NCBI GenBank assembly: GCA_001574975.1
Contig: KQ965789.1
Span: 69,182-133,181, forward strand
DNA length: 64,000 bases
Source of the DNA: Gonapodya prolifera JEL478
Taxonomy: Eukaryota > Monoblepharomycota > Monoblepharidomycetes > Monoblepharidales > Gonapodyaceae
Direction: 5' to 3'
Within the stretch, counting starts at the first letter, position 1, and every line of letters begins with the position of its first letter. The position numbers were made by a program, and so were the translations under genes. Of this stretch, positions 33,301 to 45,239 are shown in pieces. The notes under the pieces were generated by a model. The model saw only the letters and a list, made by a program, of their open reading frames with translations. It searched no databases and was not told the origin of the DNA.

Positions 33301-33508
33301 TGTTGGATCCGTGGGATAGTTGGATGCCCGGCGCAAGTTCTTCGGGAGGGGAATCAGTCGCATCTGTCAAGTTTTGTTCGAGGATAGACCGCGATAAAAC
33401 CGACAACGTACTGAGTGGTTCTGCAAGTCCTCTGAGCGACCCTTCCGTCCAGCTGGGAGAAGCCGCGAGGAGGAAGAGGAGGGCAACAAGGCCGTGGAGA
33501 GTGGGCAT
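30387..33508 (-). CDS. Type I membrane protein with Cys-rich ectodomain and two SH3 domains
   Basis: Probable cell-surface adaptor. The start at 33508 gives a clear signal peptide (MPTLHGLVALLFLLAASPSW). The ectodomain is cysteine-rich: CGIPQLKACVWGVNGCIPQ, AICCTATSGWCVG, then small Cys clusters (GACIGCANSCNGVCAK-like and CGPNCTGNTGTGVGFCSNGT) between 33060 and 32760, followed by a Ser/Thr/Ala-rich stalk. One transmembrane helix is PLIPIIASAVGGVVALVAVV near 32230, with basic residues (YRRRAR) just after it. The cytosolic part has a Pro-rich linker, then SH3 domain 1 at about 31850-31640 (AAIAGYRATNPDEISIREGD, PDGWALGSN, GFFPMAV), a long Arg/Ser/Pro-rich linker, and SH3 domain 2 at the C-terminus (DEMALVAGDEGE, FPDGWCYAKN, ATGFVPFTYF). 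The layout recalls fungal Fus1-type membrane SH3 proteins, but two SH3 domains plus a Cys-rich ectodomain is unusual. The ligand is unknown. Confidence 0.78.
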
Positions 33509-33909
33509 CGCTGGACTGACTCCACTGGGTGTCCCGTCTTCGAGGTGGGCTTGTCCGTGCAAGTGGCAATTGGGGCGGCGAGGGTCGGTCGCTCGTCCCA
33601 CAAAAATAGTGTGGCGTTGCTCTCCTATGGCGTTGGCCAAATTTGGCAATGTGGACCACACTTTCGGTAGAGAACTGGAAGGAAAGATTTGCGCTGCCAG
33701 TATCGCTTTGTTCGTTTGGTTTCTCGTCGGAGATACCCGGGCAACATCTGCGCCCCCGTGAATTTGAGCTGAAATGAACGCAAAGGTTAATTTCTGATTC
33801 ATTTTCGTGTTCATATTCTGAGTTTTCTCTGTGGGGGCACTGGCATGCTTTGGCCGATAAGGGCAGTGATTTCTTCGCCACTCGTCACCTTGTTTTTCAT
33901 CACCTTGGA
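33509..33909. promoter_or_regulatory. Shared upstream region of SH3 and potassium channel genes
   Basis: The 400 bp between the divergent start codons at 33508 (minus) and 33910 (plus) must hold both promoters and 5' untranslated regions. No TATA element or other specific site can be named with confidence. Open frames extend into it on both strands, so either start could lie further upstream. Confidence 0.4.
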
Positions 33910-36253
33910 ATGTACGCCCTGCAGCTCTTCGGACTCAACAACCTGGTCAATCGCCCAGCAAGACCGGCTGCGGAGGCCACTGGGAGCGATGACCCCGATT
34001 CGCCCGACTCCAGACCACACAGCTCATTCTTCGGCCGAAGGAGCGAGGCGAATCCCAATCGACCGTGGGCTCCGATTGCACCCATAATCGATGCATTCGA
34101 TCAGATAATGCCCGTACACTGGAGACTTCCCATTCCGAGACTGGGGAGCCTGATACATCTCGAGGATGGACCAAATACTCACAGGCCCCTGGGTCCCGCC
34201 GAGCTGCTGTTCCATGGTGACGAATCTGAAATGAAGGGAAATATACCATTGTGGAGGAAACAGATCCGACGGTATGGAGTTTCGAGCAGAATGTTATGGG
34301 AAAACGAATACTCACCATGCGCTTCAGGATGATCACCGATCCAGAATCCAGCAAATTCGCATACGGTCTACATGTATTCTTCACAATCGTGATCCTCGTA
34401 TCCATCGTGGACATGTGTCTGCTCAGCGTTCCTCATTTGGACCAGTATCAGTGGGCACAGGTACATAATTATCGAATCATTTCCCCCTTGCAGTCGTCTA
34501 ATCTTCCATCGAATATCCAGTTGACTCTATTTGCGACAGAATGCTTCGTCGGGGTCACATTTTTCGTCGAAATGGTTCTGCGATGGATGGGATTCGCCTC
34601 GTGGAAGGAAATCCTCCAGCCCATGAAGTCAGTTGCACTAGCATTGCACTTCTCCATCCCTTTATCCACAAACCTCCCCATTTTAGCATGATCGACCTCC
34701 TCGCATGCATGCCGTTCGTCCTCGAAGCAGCCGTGCTTGGGATCATGGGCTTCGATTTCATCGCCACATCGACAAACGAGGCCACGTTCGCCTTGGTCAA
34801 GATCTTCCGTCTTCTCAGAGTGTTCAGATTGTTCCGGCTTGCTAGTAAATCGGATAAGATCCAACTCATGGCTGGTGAGTCTGTGGTGCACTTCGGATGG
34901 TATTTTTCACCTTGAAACAAATCCTCTGACGACGTTCTTTTAAGTCGCCCTGTGGGAATCGCGCGAGGGTATTCTTGCGTTGCTCTACGTGATCCCTCTC
35001 ACTGTGATCTTTTTCGCGACCATTGTTTATTACGCCGAACAGGTACGCATATACCGCCGTTGATCATTATATATCTTACTCACCAATGTGTCGTCCTTCC
35101 CCAAGACTGGAGAATACTACAACGACGGTGTCTGGTACTACGTCGCCGACAACCAGATATCTGCCTTCCAATCCATACCAGGCACATTCTGGTTCATTCT
35201 CGTCACGCTGACCACCGTTGGGGTAAGCCATCTTCGTCGTCCATACCCACCCCCTCCTCCCACCAATCACCGCCGTCTTGCTTCTCCCAGTACGGCGACG
35301 ACACGCCCCACACCACCCTAGGCCGCCTCGCGACATCAAGCGCCCTAGTGACCTCCATGTTCCTAATCGCGTTCCCTCTGACCATGATCCAGCTCCAATA
35401 CGGCGCAGCCGCACGCAAATGGGCCGCGGGCAAAGCGGCGCGCATGGCTCGGATCCAAGAAGAGCGAAACAATGAAAAGCTCGCTGCAAAGGTTGACTTC
35501 ACCAAGGGCAACTTGGGGCAGACGGTCAGGAAGACGGGCAACGATATGACGGAGTTTGTCTGGGCGGACGGGGACCATGACGCGTTGGTCACGCAGGCTG
35601 ATACGCTTGGGCTGAGTGTGGAGTCATTGGGGTCTCGGGACCTTCCGCATGCGGGTGCAGGGCCGGGGAAGGCAAGAGGCTCGATTTCGGGAGTGGAACA
35701 AGCAAAGTCCGGGATTCATAGCCGAATGAATAGTTTGGGGAGCGCGAAGAAAACGTCCCCTTCGCACCAGGCCCAAGACTCCCCGAGTGCGCTCGTGGCG
35801 AAAACGAACGTGGTGTCGCCCGCGAAAACGGCATCTGCGGTGACTTCAGTCGCTGGAACTGGAACCCTGCAAGACAACACCGTTCTCGTCGGGCCCCCTC
35901 TTGACGCGATCCAGTCGACCAACTCTCTGGCATGGGAGGTCGACGAACTGCAACGAACGGGTGGGGCTTTGTCCAACCCGGACCTTATTCGCACAGTGGG
36001 GCTCCCCAAGATGCCGTCAAATGCGAGCTTGATCTTCGTGAATGAACAACCGTGTAACAACTTGGAGCTGACGGTGACGGATAATGCGTCAGGGGAGGAT
36101 GTGGTGAGTTGCGATTACGTGTTGGATTTACATGTGCGATCCCGTAATTTATATCGTTCAATGGGATAGTTGAGTATGAAGTTGACAGTGCGCAATCGGA
36201 CGGAATTGACGAGGCTCCTCAAGACTCTCGCAAGAAACAATTTCCTCGAATAG
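33910..36253 (+). CDS. Voltage-gated potassium channel
   Basis: Six-helix K+ channel subunit. The start at 33910 (MYALQLFGLNNLVNRPARPA) opens a cytosolic N-terminus. Then S1 FAYGLHVFFTIVILVSIVDM, S2 LFATECFVGVTFFVEMVLRW, S3 FSMIDLLACMPFVLEAAVLG, S4 with regular charges VKIFRLLRVFRLFRLAS (Lys-Arg-Arg-Arg-Arg every third residue), S5 ILALLYVIPLTVIFFATIVY, pore FWFILVTLTTVG and, across an intron at about 35223-35290, YGD, giving the TVGYGD selectivity filter. S6 is ALVTSMFLIAFPLTMIQLQY. A long cytosolic tail follows, rich in Ser and Lys. The last exon joins after GEDV at about 36103 and could end …LARNNFLE at 36253; without that intron the frame ends at 36169. A 33-nt in-frame stretch at 34461-34493 with GT…CAG borders may be coding or a very short intron. 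Confidence 0.9.
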
Positions 36254-36421
36254 AGCATACATGTATATTTCGCTCCCATAAAACATAATTTCGAACTTAT
36301 TATCGTTTCATACTTTCGTTCGTATTCATATTACTATGTGTTTTCTTTTGTCAGCCCGGTTTGTTGGAGCACCACGTCACACCCCATCATCGCAAAATTT
36401 GCCCGGGAGTTTCCCCGCACA

Positions 36422-39400
36422 ATGCCACTCGCCGACAAGATCCGCAACGAGGCACATATCGCTCACGGTGCTACGCAGGGCGCATTCCACCGCGTCGACC
36501 ACGATGTGAAACATTCCTCTGGGGGTGCTCCGTCTCCTGCGATTGGTCGTGACGACATTCCCTTTGACGTTGTCGGCCCCTTTCTTCGATTTTCGGGTGT
36601 TGATTTGGATACGTCTACGTGGAATGGATCGTGTCTTCTCTTGGTTCGGCTTCCTGGCGAGGGAAATGATGGTGTGACTCGACGTCACAACGGAAAGGCG
36701 TCGAGCCCACGCGAAGTGGAGCCACTGGAGACTTCCTCGACACGAAACCACTTTCGAGAGCACAGAATGGTTGATGGGATGATACTGCCGATTATTGGTT
36801 CTGGTGTGTCTTCCGAGACAACAGGCATGCTTCAGCGGGATGAGTTCGGAGTGCCTCTCCCACCAAGGGAAAGGCTCTCGCTGCAAGGAACATCTACAGG
36901 ATTTGGCTGGAAAGAGACGACACCAGTGAGCTCCCAGCAACCGCGCCTCATTCTTCGAGAGAGAGGGTTGGATCAATGGAACCAAACAACGACCCCGAGC
37001 GGCTCCTCTGCTGCAGGAGATACTTTCAAAATTGATCCGACTATTCTGATGGAGGATATTTTTGGATTTAGAGTGTGGAGATTTGACATTGCGATCCGAC
37101 AGGTGCGTCGACCATGTCCGAAAGTTTGTTGGGGACGCTCTGCTACAGTTTCTCACAAGGTGTCCAACCGAATTAGAATCAAGAGTACAGCAAAATCATT
37201 GACTATTGTATCGACATTCCATCCTTGGGTGCTACGGAATCATCACCTGAAATTGCGATTGACGATCTGCCACAGGGGCCAAACCAAGGATCCACAGGAT
37301 CACGTCACAGCCCTTCGTTAGCCACAAAGGAATGGAACGCGTGGCATTCTTTTGTTGTTCCTGGGCTGGAAACCAAGATGCGGGCGGCGTTCTTTTCTTG
37401 CAATGGTTTCGAGGTGTGTGCCACAAGGCTTTGCCCCAAAGTCGTGACGTAACTGATTATTGACACACGATCAACTTTTCTACATAGACTACGACGCGAG
37501 ACGCCCCTGAGGGCGCGGGTTTGCCAACCCTGTGGTGAGTGATAATGAAGCCTTCGACTTTGCGCCATAAATTTGTTGAAATGAGAGGACATTGTTCATT
37601 TTGAAGGACGGATGTCCTCAGGTCCCATATGAAGAGTCCATTTCATGTTCTTATCGGGGGAGGAGACCAAGTGAGAATGCGTGTATAATTGTTCGTTGTG
37701 GTTCGCTACTGACAGCCCGATTGCTAGATCTATAATGATGACGTTTTCAACTCCCCCAACCAACCCATCAATGAATGGATGAACATCGAAAGTCGCTCAG
37801 AAAGAGAGAGTTATCCTTGGACGAAAGAGATGGACGCCTTCGCCAAAAGTTTCTACTTCAAGAACTATTGCCGTGAGATCCAGTCGTGTTTTCTTGACTG
37901 GAGGGGTAACAATGCCTGCCTTCCACTGGTTTTTAGTCCACTTTATGACAAAGCCGTACGCTGATGTTATTCGAACGATCCCGCACGTGTTTACATGCGG
38001 TGAGTCCAAGTGATATTCTGTATGGCGCTCATAGCCATTTTCTCTAACCTCTCTTCTCAACAATCCCAGATGACCATGATATCTTCGATGGGTTCGGAAG
38101 TTACCCTTCCGCCCTGCAAAACAGCCCCGTCTTCCAAGGTATTGGCGCAGTGGCGATCCAGGCATACCTTTTATTCCAGCACCACACAACTTCAGATCTA
38201 GCGCGCGACCACGGACTGTTCCCGGCTCGTCCTGGTTCTAATGGCAGCCAACGTCGGGGATTTAACTTTGTCGTGAGGGTCAACAGAAGTGTCGCAATTG
38301 TTGGACTTGATAACCGGACGGAACGGTCGAAAGACAGGGTTTTCAGTGATGAATCTCGGGAAGCTTTGAAGGAGGCCATGCGAATGGAGGCATTTAAAGG
38401 GGGCTTGGAGCACACCCTCATTTTGAATGGTGAGTACCAATCATATTCCTTTATCCGTCACCGAATCTTGCAATGACACCGTCACCTCACAAACTTGCTC
38501 GAATTTCCATATAAATATAGCGGTTCCCATGATATTCGGTGATATTGGAAGCGTCGAAAAACTTCAAGAACGACTTAGCGAAGCTTTGAGAAGTGACGGT
38601 GCACTTAACTGGATAGTGAAGAAACTTGGACTTTGGAAGCTAGAAACACTGAAATTTGGAGAGGTGAGGTTGTGTACATTTTTACATGAGCCTAAATTTT
38701 GCTGATATTAGGTCGACGTGAATTCACCACTTGCACTCTCTCGACGGCTAGCCTCAATTGCTGGACGACTGCGTCGTGGGTAACCGCAACCGACCTGTAC
38801 AACTGATTGAATCACCTGAGAAAGCTCATTTCAGGATCACTGGACGTCTCACCACCACCTCACTGAGCGAAACTCCCTTCTTTGGGACTTCTCCCAATTC
38901 GCTGCGAGATATGGCTCCAGGGTGACGATCCTTACGGGAGACGTGCATTGCTGTGGGGTGGGAAGATTGAGGAGTGAGGGAGTAAAGACAAGGGAGGAAG
39001 AAGCAAAGGACCCCATGACAATGTATCAGGTGGGCGGAACGTCGTGGTACATAAATTTACCAATTGAGAGTAACACTCACTGGCTTATTGGTTAGATCAT
39101 CAGTAGTGCGATTTGCAACGAGCCCCCTCCTGCACTCGTCGTCCGTTGGCTCTTTGGTGGGTGTGAAGGTTCAGGAATGAAGAATTGCCGATAACATTTC
39201 CCCTTATACTGTTAATCAGAGGGCACCGACCACCCGCCTTCTGGTATCTTTAAGCGTCACAAGCAAAATGGCCGAATTACCGAGATTTCCGGTGATGAAA
39301 TCATACTTGGACGGGTGGAAGAAGGCCTTGTGAGATTTAAAGAGGTGAGACGTCAATAGTCACGTGAATGTTGGCCGAAAGACGAATTGTCGAAAGATCC

Positions 39401-40089
39401 TGGTCGAATTACTAACGATGTTCAAATTTTGCAACTACGGTTAGCTTCACCGTCTTTGGTCGGCTTCCGTGCGCGGACACCCAAATGCAACTAGATGGGG
39501 TGTTGGCTCGGTTGACGTCGAGAAACCATTGGTGGGATTCCGCGATGCAGCACACTTGAAGCGTGTGGGGAAGCGTAAGCTGATTCAACATCGGTGAGTT
39601 GCACTTCAAGATTAGCCATCCGTCAGCCTCCCTTTCAAGGCGCTCCACAACCATTACCTCGTCTACAACTCGTCATGACACCACCACTCCCGCCTTGTCA
39701 CACTTAACGTCAGAAACTGGTGTGAAATTACACAACTTCCGGGGCACGTTCCTTCACACCTATCGTTCCTCCTCCACGTTGAGCGTGCCCACTTTGCCAA
39801 ATTGTCACGCAAGTTGCGCATGTCAAGGGATCCACACTTGTGGGCTGGGCAGTTGAAGGAACTAAACAAAAAAATGAAGGAAATGGCGAGAGAGAGAGGG
39901 CCGGAGACGAATGTTTATGGTGTGGTTGTCGAGGGGCTGGAGGGGTGGCCGAAGCGCGATGTCATTACGCCATTAGAGCAAAGCAAAGGGTCGGGGAGGA
40001 TTGTAAGCTCAGCTGCCGAGGAGAAGAGGGTAGACATGATAGGGTTGCGAAGCTTGGCGCCCCAGTACATTGGGCAATTGGAGGAGTAA
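36422..40089 (+). CDS. PhoD-like phosphatase domain protein
   Basis: Fungal protein with a PhoD-like metallophosphatase domain. The start at 36422 (MPLADKIRNEAHIAHGATQG) leads to DDIPFDVVGPFLRFSGVDLD, then TSTWNGSCLLLV and, after a spliced region, EDIFGFRVWRFDIAIRQ. Family landmarks follow in order: KMRAAFFSCNGFE (about 37380), PFHVLIGGGDQIYNDDVFNS (about 37640-37760), QPINEWMNIESRSERESYPW, FKNYCREI, HVFTCDDHDIFDGFGSYPSA (about 37990-38110), VRVNRSVAIVGLDNRTERSK, MIFGDIGSVEKLQERLSEAL, LLWDFSQFAARYGSRVTILT and GDVHCCGVGRL (about 38910). The C-terminal part includes SAICNEPPPALVVRWLFG and basic coils, ending …YIGQLEE at 40089. The GGGDQIYND, CDDHDIFDG and GDVHCC boxes supply the metal ligands expected of the fold. 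More than ten introns; substrate unknown. Confidence 0.85.
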
Positions 40090-40301
40090 CACTACTGTAA
40101 AAGGATCGAAGTCACGATTTGACTTTATTGCTCTAATAAAGGAATCATGATCGCATACATAGTGACCGATCTTCACCAGTACTGGAAATGCACTTACAAG
40201 CACTACAGATGATATCAATCGTAATCAAATTTAGTTCACAAATAAATAATAAACAATACGATATATTAATGAATACCATGTGGCGAGTAACCTAGGGTAG
40301 A

Positions 40302-41800
40302 TCATGCTAGTCGTTCCATGATGCTCCAGAGTTCGTCTTGGAGCTCTTCGATCGTTGGGCGTTTGGTGGGGATTGGGGAGAGGCAGGATATGATGAGGGA
40401 CCGGACCACAGGAAAAAGTACAGTGCAGAACGTCACTGATAAGATAGATTACAACGACGGTAAAGGACGAAGAGATCAGCTTACCCTGAGGGTCAACCGT
40501 CATCCATTCAGGGCCCGAACGAGGCGTCCATTGGCACTGGTAATTTGCCAACCAGATCTCCTCGCCCCGTTGCGTAAGACCGGCTGGGAGTTTGGGTCAT
40601 GGGAGCTCGCCTGAAAGCCTGAAGGAGTGAGCAAAAGTAAAAGTTACAACCCTGCTGATCACGTCGTTTGGAAGCCCCCGTAGCGTACATACATTTGGTG
40701 CAAAATAGCACCGAGGGCGAAAACATCCGCTGGCTTGCCATGTGCCAGCCCCATCAGCTGCTCGGCTGGGTTATAATTGAAAGTTCCTGAACATCCGCTG
40801 GCTTGCCGTCCACCTTCGGGAGGCAGTCTCTTGAAAGCCACGGGGATTGTTTATTGGCGGATGGCGGACTTGTGTATGCCCATTCCTCGGGTTCTGCGGC
40901 TTTAGTTGAGTGGTGGCGGTAAAGTGATTGGAACATTGGTTGTTCTGGAATCTATCATTCGACACTAGATCGGAACTCACATCGTTGTTATATTGACTCG
41001 GGTGAGCGATCATCCTCTTGGACGATTTGCAAGATTGGGTGTCTTAGAAGCTGGGCGATGATCGAATAGCGATGTAGCGCTGGATCGGACTGAATTCGGA
41101 ACGGCGAGACTGGACATAACGAATGAAGAACGATCTTCCACCAAGAACTCCCTCCGATCATTCAGATTCAAGTCACCAAGTCTTCCACAGAGCAGCGCTC
41201 GCTGTTCCGCTAACGATCTTGATGATACTCACCTTATGTCGCAAGTAATTGCAATTGTTCGATCTCAGATGTGCTCCAGCATACCATTGCGAAGACGGGG
41301 CTGAGCACAGATCATCTTGACGAGTATGCCAAGCCCACGATATTCCACCGAATATCCCGGAAGAATTATGTTTCATTATCGTTATCGCGCTATCGACGTT
41401 TGAGAGTTCTTATCCCGATGATTGGGGATGTTGAAAATTGTTTCGTAACGCAACATTTGGATTTTCATTGACTCGAGCATCTTCGACCATCAAAATGCGT
41501 TTCGTTTGCGAGACATTAGCGGAAGCGGGAGGTCGGCATGCCCTTTTCTCGTTCGCTTGCAAACGATTCGTTTTGTTTGTCCCAGTTCGATGCTTTCGAT
41601 CACTCCGGAAAGAGAAGGACAAGTGTCACGGTTCAAAGAATGGAAGCGATCCATTGATTTCGTCCACCAGATGCCACCAGCGTCTTTCGCTTTGTTACTG
41701 ACATCGAGAGAACGATTCCGGTGCATACCAAAGAGTTTCGGGCGACGTTGACAAGAGAAGTCAGGCCACACTTGTAGCCGCGAGTTTGCCCACTATCTGC
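40302..41800 (-). CDS. Protein kinase-like gene, 5' exons unresolved
   Basis: The C-terminal half of a protein kinase domain is readable. The activation segment and helix F are SGTFNYNPAEQLMGLAHGKP, then ADVFALGAILHQMY (about 40790-40690), a form of the APE and SDVxSLG motifs. The end of the C-lobe is RSLIISCLSPIPTKRPTIEE, then LQDELWSIMERLA with stop TGA at 40302, containing the structural KRP arginine. Between them IWLANYQCQWTPRSGPEWMT is in frame after splicing. Upstream, fragments such as QLKPQNPRN near 40910 (catalytic-loop-like) and EIEQLQLL near 41240 (helix C-like) occur, but in different frames, and I cannot assemble a clean N-lobe or DFG. A 17-nt word (ACATCCGCTGGCTTGCC) occurs twice, at about 40724 and 40793. 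It may be an intact intron-rich kinase or a partly decayed one. Confidence 0.55.
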
Positions 41801-42237
41801 ATTCCATCTCTTTCACCGTGATCACGCGTTCATTCAAAGTCTCGACGAAGTTCGATTTAAAGAACGATTTGGTTTTGAGAAAGATTTTGAATTCCATTAC
41901 CCCTCAGAACAAGATAAGAAAAAACCTAAAGCTGTCCTCCAGCATATGCAGTATGAGTCCTTCCCATCCCTTCGATATCATCGGATGTCCCCCCCCCCCC
42001 GACTTAAATGCGTGCAAACCCGCCTCATCGCAACAAAGAAAAGAAAAATCTGGGGGAAGAGCCCTCCTCATTCCCGCGCAGTACGCCCATTGTCGTCGTC
42101 CTCGGCGTCTCAAGCTCTTTGACGTTCCCTTCTGCCCATTCCCTCCCTCGTGTCATTCGCCAACTGACGTGGCCGACTTCCTTCAACTCCCTTCTGCTCG
42201 ACCGTCACCTCTCCACCACCTTCAATCACCCCCATAT
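41801..42237. other. Spacer between kinase and C2H2 genes
   Basis: Mostly non-coding. The region 41818-42100 has open frames on both strands but no recognisable product; it would carry the kinase promoter and the C2H2 gene 3' end. Confidence 0.35.
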
Positions 42238-43866
42238 TCACTCCTCCGAACTCGCGCACCCACTCCTCACATGCGCCCTGTACCGATCCTGTCTTGCAAA
42301 CGCAGACCCGCAAGCACTGCTTCCGTCAAACATAATACAAGTCAGTCAGTGATCCATTCATGCTCACAAAACCAAGGGAAGTACTCACTCGCACTGGTAC
42401 GGCTTGGCCCCCGTATGCACCCTTGCGTGCCGCTCGAGGTCGTACGGTCTTGTGAACTGTCGAAGAGAGGTACACGTTTAATGTTAGTCTTTGCGTCTCA
42501 CCATGATGCACTCGGCCGACGCAACCCCAACTCACAGTCTTGGAGCACCCCTCAACCCCGCATGCCCACTTGCCTCCAACTTCATGCGTCTTTGTATGGT
42601 TGGCCAGATTATGCGCCCTTTTGAACGCCCACCCGCAGGTCTCGCAGACGTGGGTCCTCCCCGTGGTCGACGAGGGCGGCTTGATGTGCGCTCGGGAGAG
42701 GCGGAGCGGGCCTCCTCCCGGTGCGCTGGGTGGAGGTGTTGGCGTGGGACGGGTCCGAGGACGCCCACGACGCCGACGCCCGGACGGTGGTGGGGAGGGA
42801 GACGGCCAGGGGGCGAATACGGACGTATCGGAGTCCGAAGGCGATGGGGTCGCGACGGGGTCGAACTCGGTCGGCGAGCGGGGGCCGTCGCCGTCGTCGT
42901 CGTGTGCACCCTCGTCCATGGCAGCATGTGCATCTTGCGGTGCCCACGTCGCCGCCTCACCCTCGACTTTAACAGCGGAAGGAGCCGCCAGACCCAACCA
43001 ACCGAGCGCGACCGAGGCCGCGCCTTTGTCGAAGCCCATCTCGGCGGCCATTTGCGAGAGCAGGGCGTACTCGGTGGCGGGGTTAAGGTCTGATGGCGGG
43101 GCTTGGGGTTGGTGCTGGAGGTGCGCGGGGCCTGAGGCCAGGCCCGACGGAGCGGGCGTCTGCTCGACGGAGTTGAGAAGGGCGTGGAGCGAGGCTGGGT
43201 CGAGTTGGACAAGAAGGTCGAGAAGGGCGGGGTCGACTTCGCCTTGCCCTTCGGCGTATTCTGGGTCCTTGCCCTTCCCCATCTGGTGCATGGGAGCGGG
43301 GAATGCCGGAGCCGGGGGGTCGAGGTTGTCGACATCGTCGTCAAACGTGAACTCCATAAGCGCCGGGTTATCGAACAAGTCGCCTTGGAAGTCGTCGAGG
43401 AACGCCGTATCAAGGGGAAGCTCAAACGTTGAAAGGTCGTGCAGCGGGGCATGCGCAGGGTGGTCATCGACGTGGACCGCTGCGTCCAAGTCGAGCGCGG
43501 GGGGGAACGGGAACGGGAACGCCGGCGTTGCGGAGCGCGCGAACGTGTCCAGGACGGGCGAGTCGACTTCGAGTGTAGTGAAGGACTCGAAGAGCGTCTT
43601 GAGCGTCGCGACCGCAAGTTGGGCGGGGTCCTGGGGCGTGTCGGTTGGGGTGCCGGAGTTGCCAGGAGTGCTACTTGAGTGCGCGCCGGTGAGCCGGCCG
43701 GCGTGCAGAGTGTCCGTGAAAGTGGAAGAGCCAGAGTGCGGAGTTGTACCGGGTGCGGGGTGGGCGTGCGGAGTGGTGGGAAGGGTCTCTGTGGGGTGGC
43801 ACGGGTGGGTCAGTACTCAGCCCGGAAGCGAAGAAGGATCGGAGACAAGGCGACGCAGTAATCCAT
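42238..43866 (-). CDS. C2H2 zinc-finger transcription factor
   Basis: Putative DNA-binding regulator. An acidic/hydrophobic N-terminal activation-like region (SFTTLEVDSPVLDTFARSAT, STFELPLDTAFLDDFQGDLF, then MEFTFDDDVDNLDPPAPAF) leads to a low-complexity SPTEFDPVATPSPSDSD linker and a basic GRRRRGRPRTRP patch (AT-hook-like). Three C2H2 fingers follow: CETCGWAFKRAHNLANHTKT (about 42660), CGVEGCSKT joined across an intron to QFTRPYDLERHARVHTGAKP (about 42430), and, after a second intron (about 42390-42319), CDACGSAFARQDRYRAHVRS with stop TGA at 42238. The H-linker HTGAKPYQC is typical. The 5' end is uncertain: the coding frame can be followed to about 43770, where a CAG acceptor occurs, and the first exon probably starts at the ATG at 43866. 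A frameshifted relative lies at 57340-57890. Confidence 0.8.
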
Positions 43867-43899
43867 AGGGTGATTTCTAAAGTAAGTTTGCTCGGTTGG

Positions 43900-44465
43900 A
43901 TGCAACTGTGACACTCGATGATGCACGACCTGTGTCTTGTCGAACACAAGTTGACATCCCAATGTCGATATCCTCGGACACCATCAGCCGTAGAAACCAC
44001 CCCGTGGTGTAGACCTCTAAAACCCTCCTCAAAAATGATAAAAAAGCTCACCTTGCCTTCCCGCCACACCTTCCAACCCCGCTGCAACGTCTACAACCTT
44101 AGAATCAACGACCCCTTGATACGCGCGGTCGAGGTGGTCAGCCTTGCGGTCGCACGTGCGGCGCTCGAGCGCGATCGCGTCGCAGAGAACTGCGAGCGCG
44201 CGGAGAGACGCGGAAATGAGACGAGGATTGGAGTGCAGAGAAGAGGAGTGGAGGAGGTGCGCGAGGAGAGAGGAGAGAGGGTGCGGGTGAGAGGAGCGAG
44301 CGGGGAGATGCGGAGACATTGTTGACGGAGCGAATGTAGGTGTCGTCGTTGTTGTGGGGGGGGTAGTGGGGGTACTAAGTCCATATTCAAATTCGTTCCT
44401 GACTGTGAACTCTGATTTGTTGCCTTGCCCTCTTCGCAAATAGCCTTGGCGATGAAGTATGCCAT
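43900..44465 (-). CDS. Uncertain short gene, no family recognised
   Basis: Two overlapping minus-strand frames stay open: one starting with an ATG at 44465 (MAYFIAKAICEEGKATNQSS) and another with SLLAHLLHSSSLHSNPRLIS, then ASLRALAVLCDAIALERRTC, ending near 44045 at a GTGAGC donor. The second segment looks helical and protein-like; joining both through an intron would give a small helical protein. No domain is recognised, and Ser/Thr/Pro low complexity makes chance open frames likely. Treat as tentative. Confidence 0.25.
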
Positions 44466-45239
44466 GCTGCAGTTGGTTGTGAATGTTGGCGTAGGTGAGT
44501 GTGCGTGCGTGTGAGTCTCGACGCCTGCGCTGTGTCAAGCGTCGGTTGTTCGCGTCCTATCGCACTCGATTGTGCGCAGGATGTTGTGCCGTGTGTCTCT
44601 CGTCAGCGTCTTCCGCTGTCTGTCTCGCTCTCGCTGTCGTCGTCGTCGTCGTCGTCTCGTCGTCTGGTCTACGCAGTCGTGTTACCGCGGCCACTCGCCC
44701 AACCAATCCGCCACTCACCCCCCGCCCACTCACGTCTCCGCTGCTCGCTCGTGTCGCTGCTGTCGCTGGGTGCGCGTGCGGACGTCGGCGGTGGCTGATG
44801 ATGCGGGTTGTGTGGGGAAAGTCTGATTTTCGGTGCGGGCGAGTGCTGGCAGCTTTTATCTGAGCACTTAGCCGTGGCCTGGCCTCCGGCGACCTCTGCC
44901 TCCGAACTGTTCCACACCATTCATCCGTGGCGGTGGGGACGAACAATCTCTACGTCATTTATTCGCTTCAATCGCAAAGCGAATCTGGTTCGGTAGACAT
45001 TGGCGGTTGCGAACTCGTTACGTGGTGCAAAATGAAATAAAATAAAGCGTTTTTTGAATGTCATTGACATCGTTTTTAGTGTTTGCATTCAGTGAGTGGC
45101 ACAAATAATTGTGGCAATTGTTACCACGCTCGACACCGCCTTCATGTAAGCATTTGAATCAATCCACATTCCACCCAATCCACAATCCACCCAATCTCTC
45201 CCCCTCTCCCCTCCTCCCTGTTCCTTTTCTCCCACCAGC
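44466..45239. other. Gene-poor spacer with CGT microsatellite
   Basis: No gene is supported. A (CGT)n tract lies at 44637-44667. The rest is CpG-rich upstream sequence followed by AT-richer sequence at 45000-45110. Confidence 0.4.

Noticed and set aside
42540-43868. 442-codon open frame on the plus strand
   Set aside because: It is antisense to the C2H2 factor, GC-rich and low in complexity, with no domain. The minus strand explains the region.
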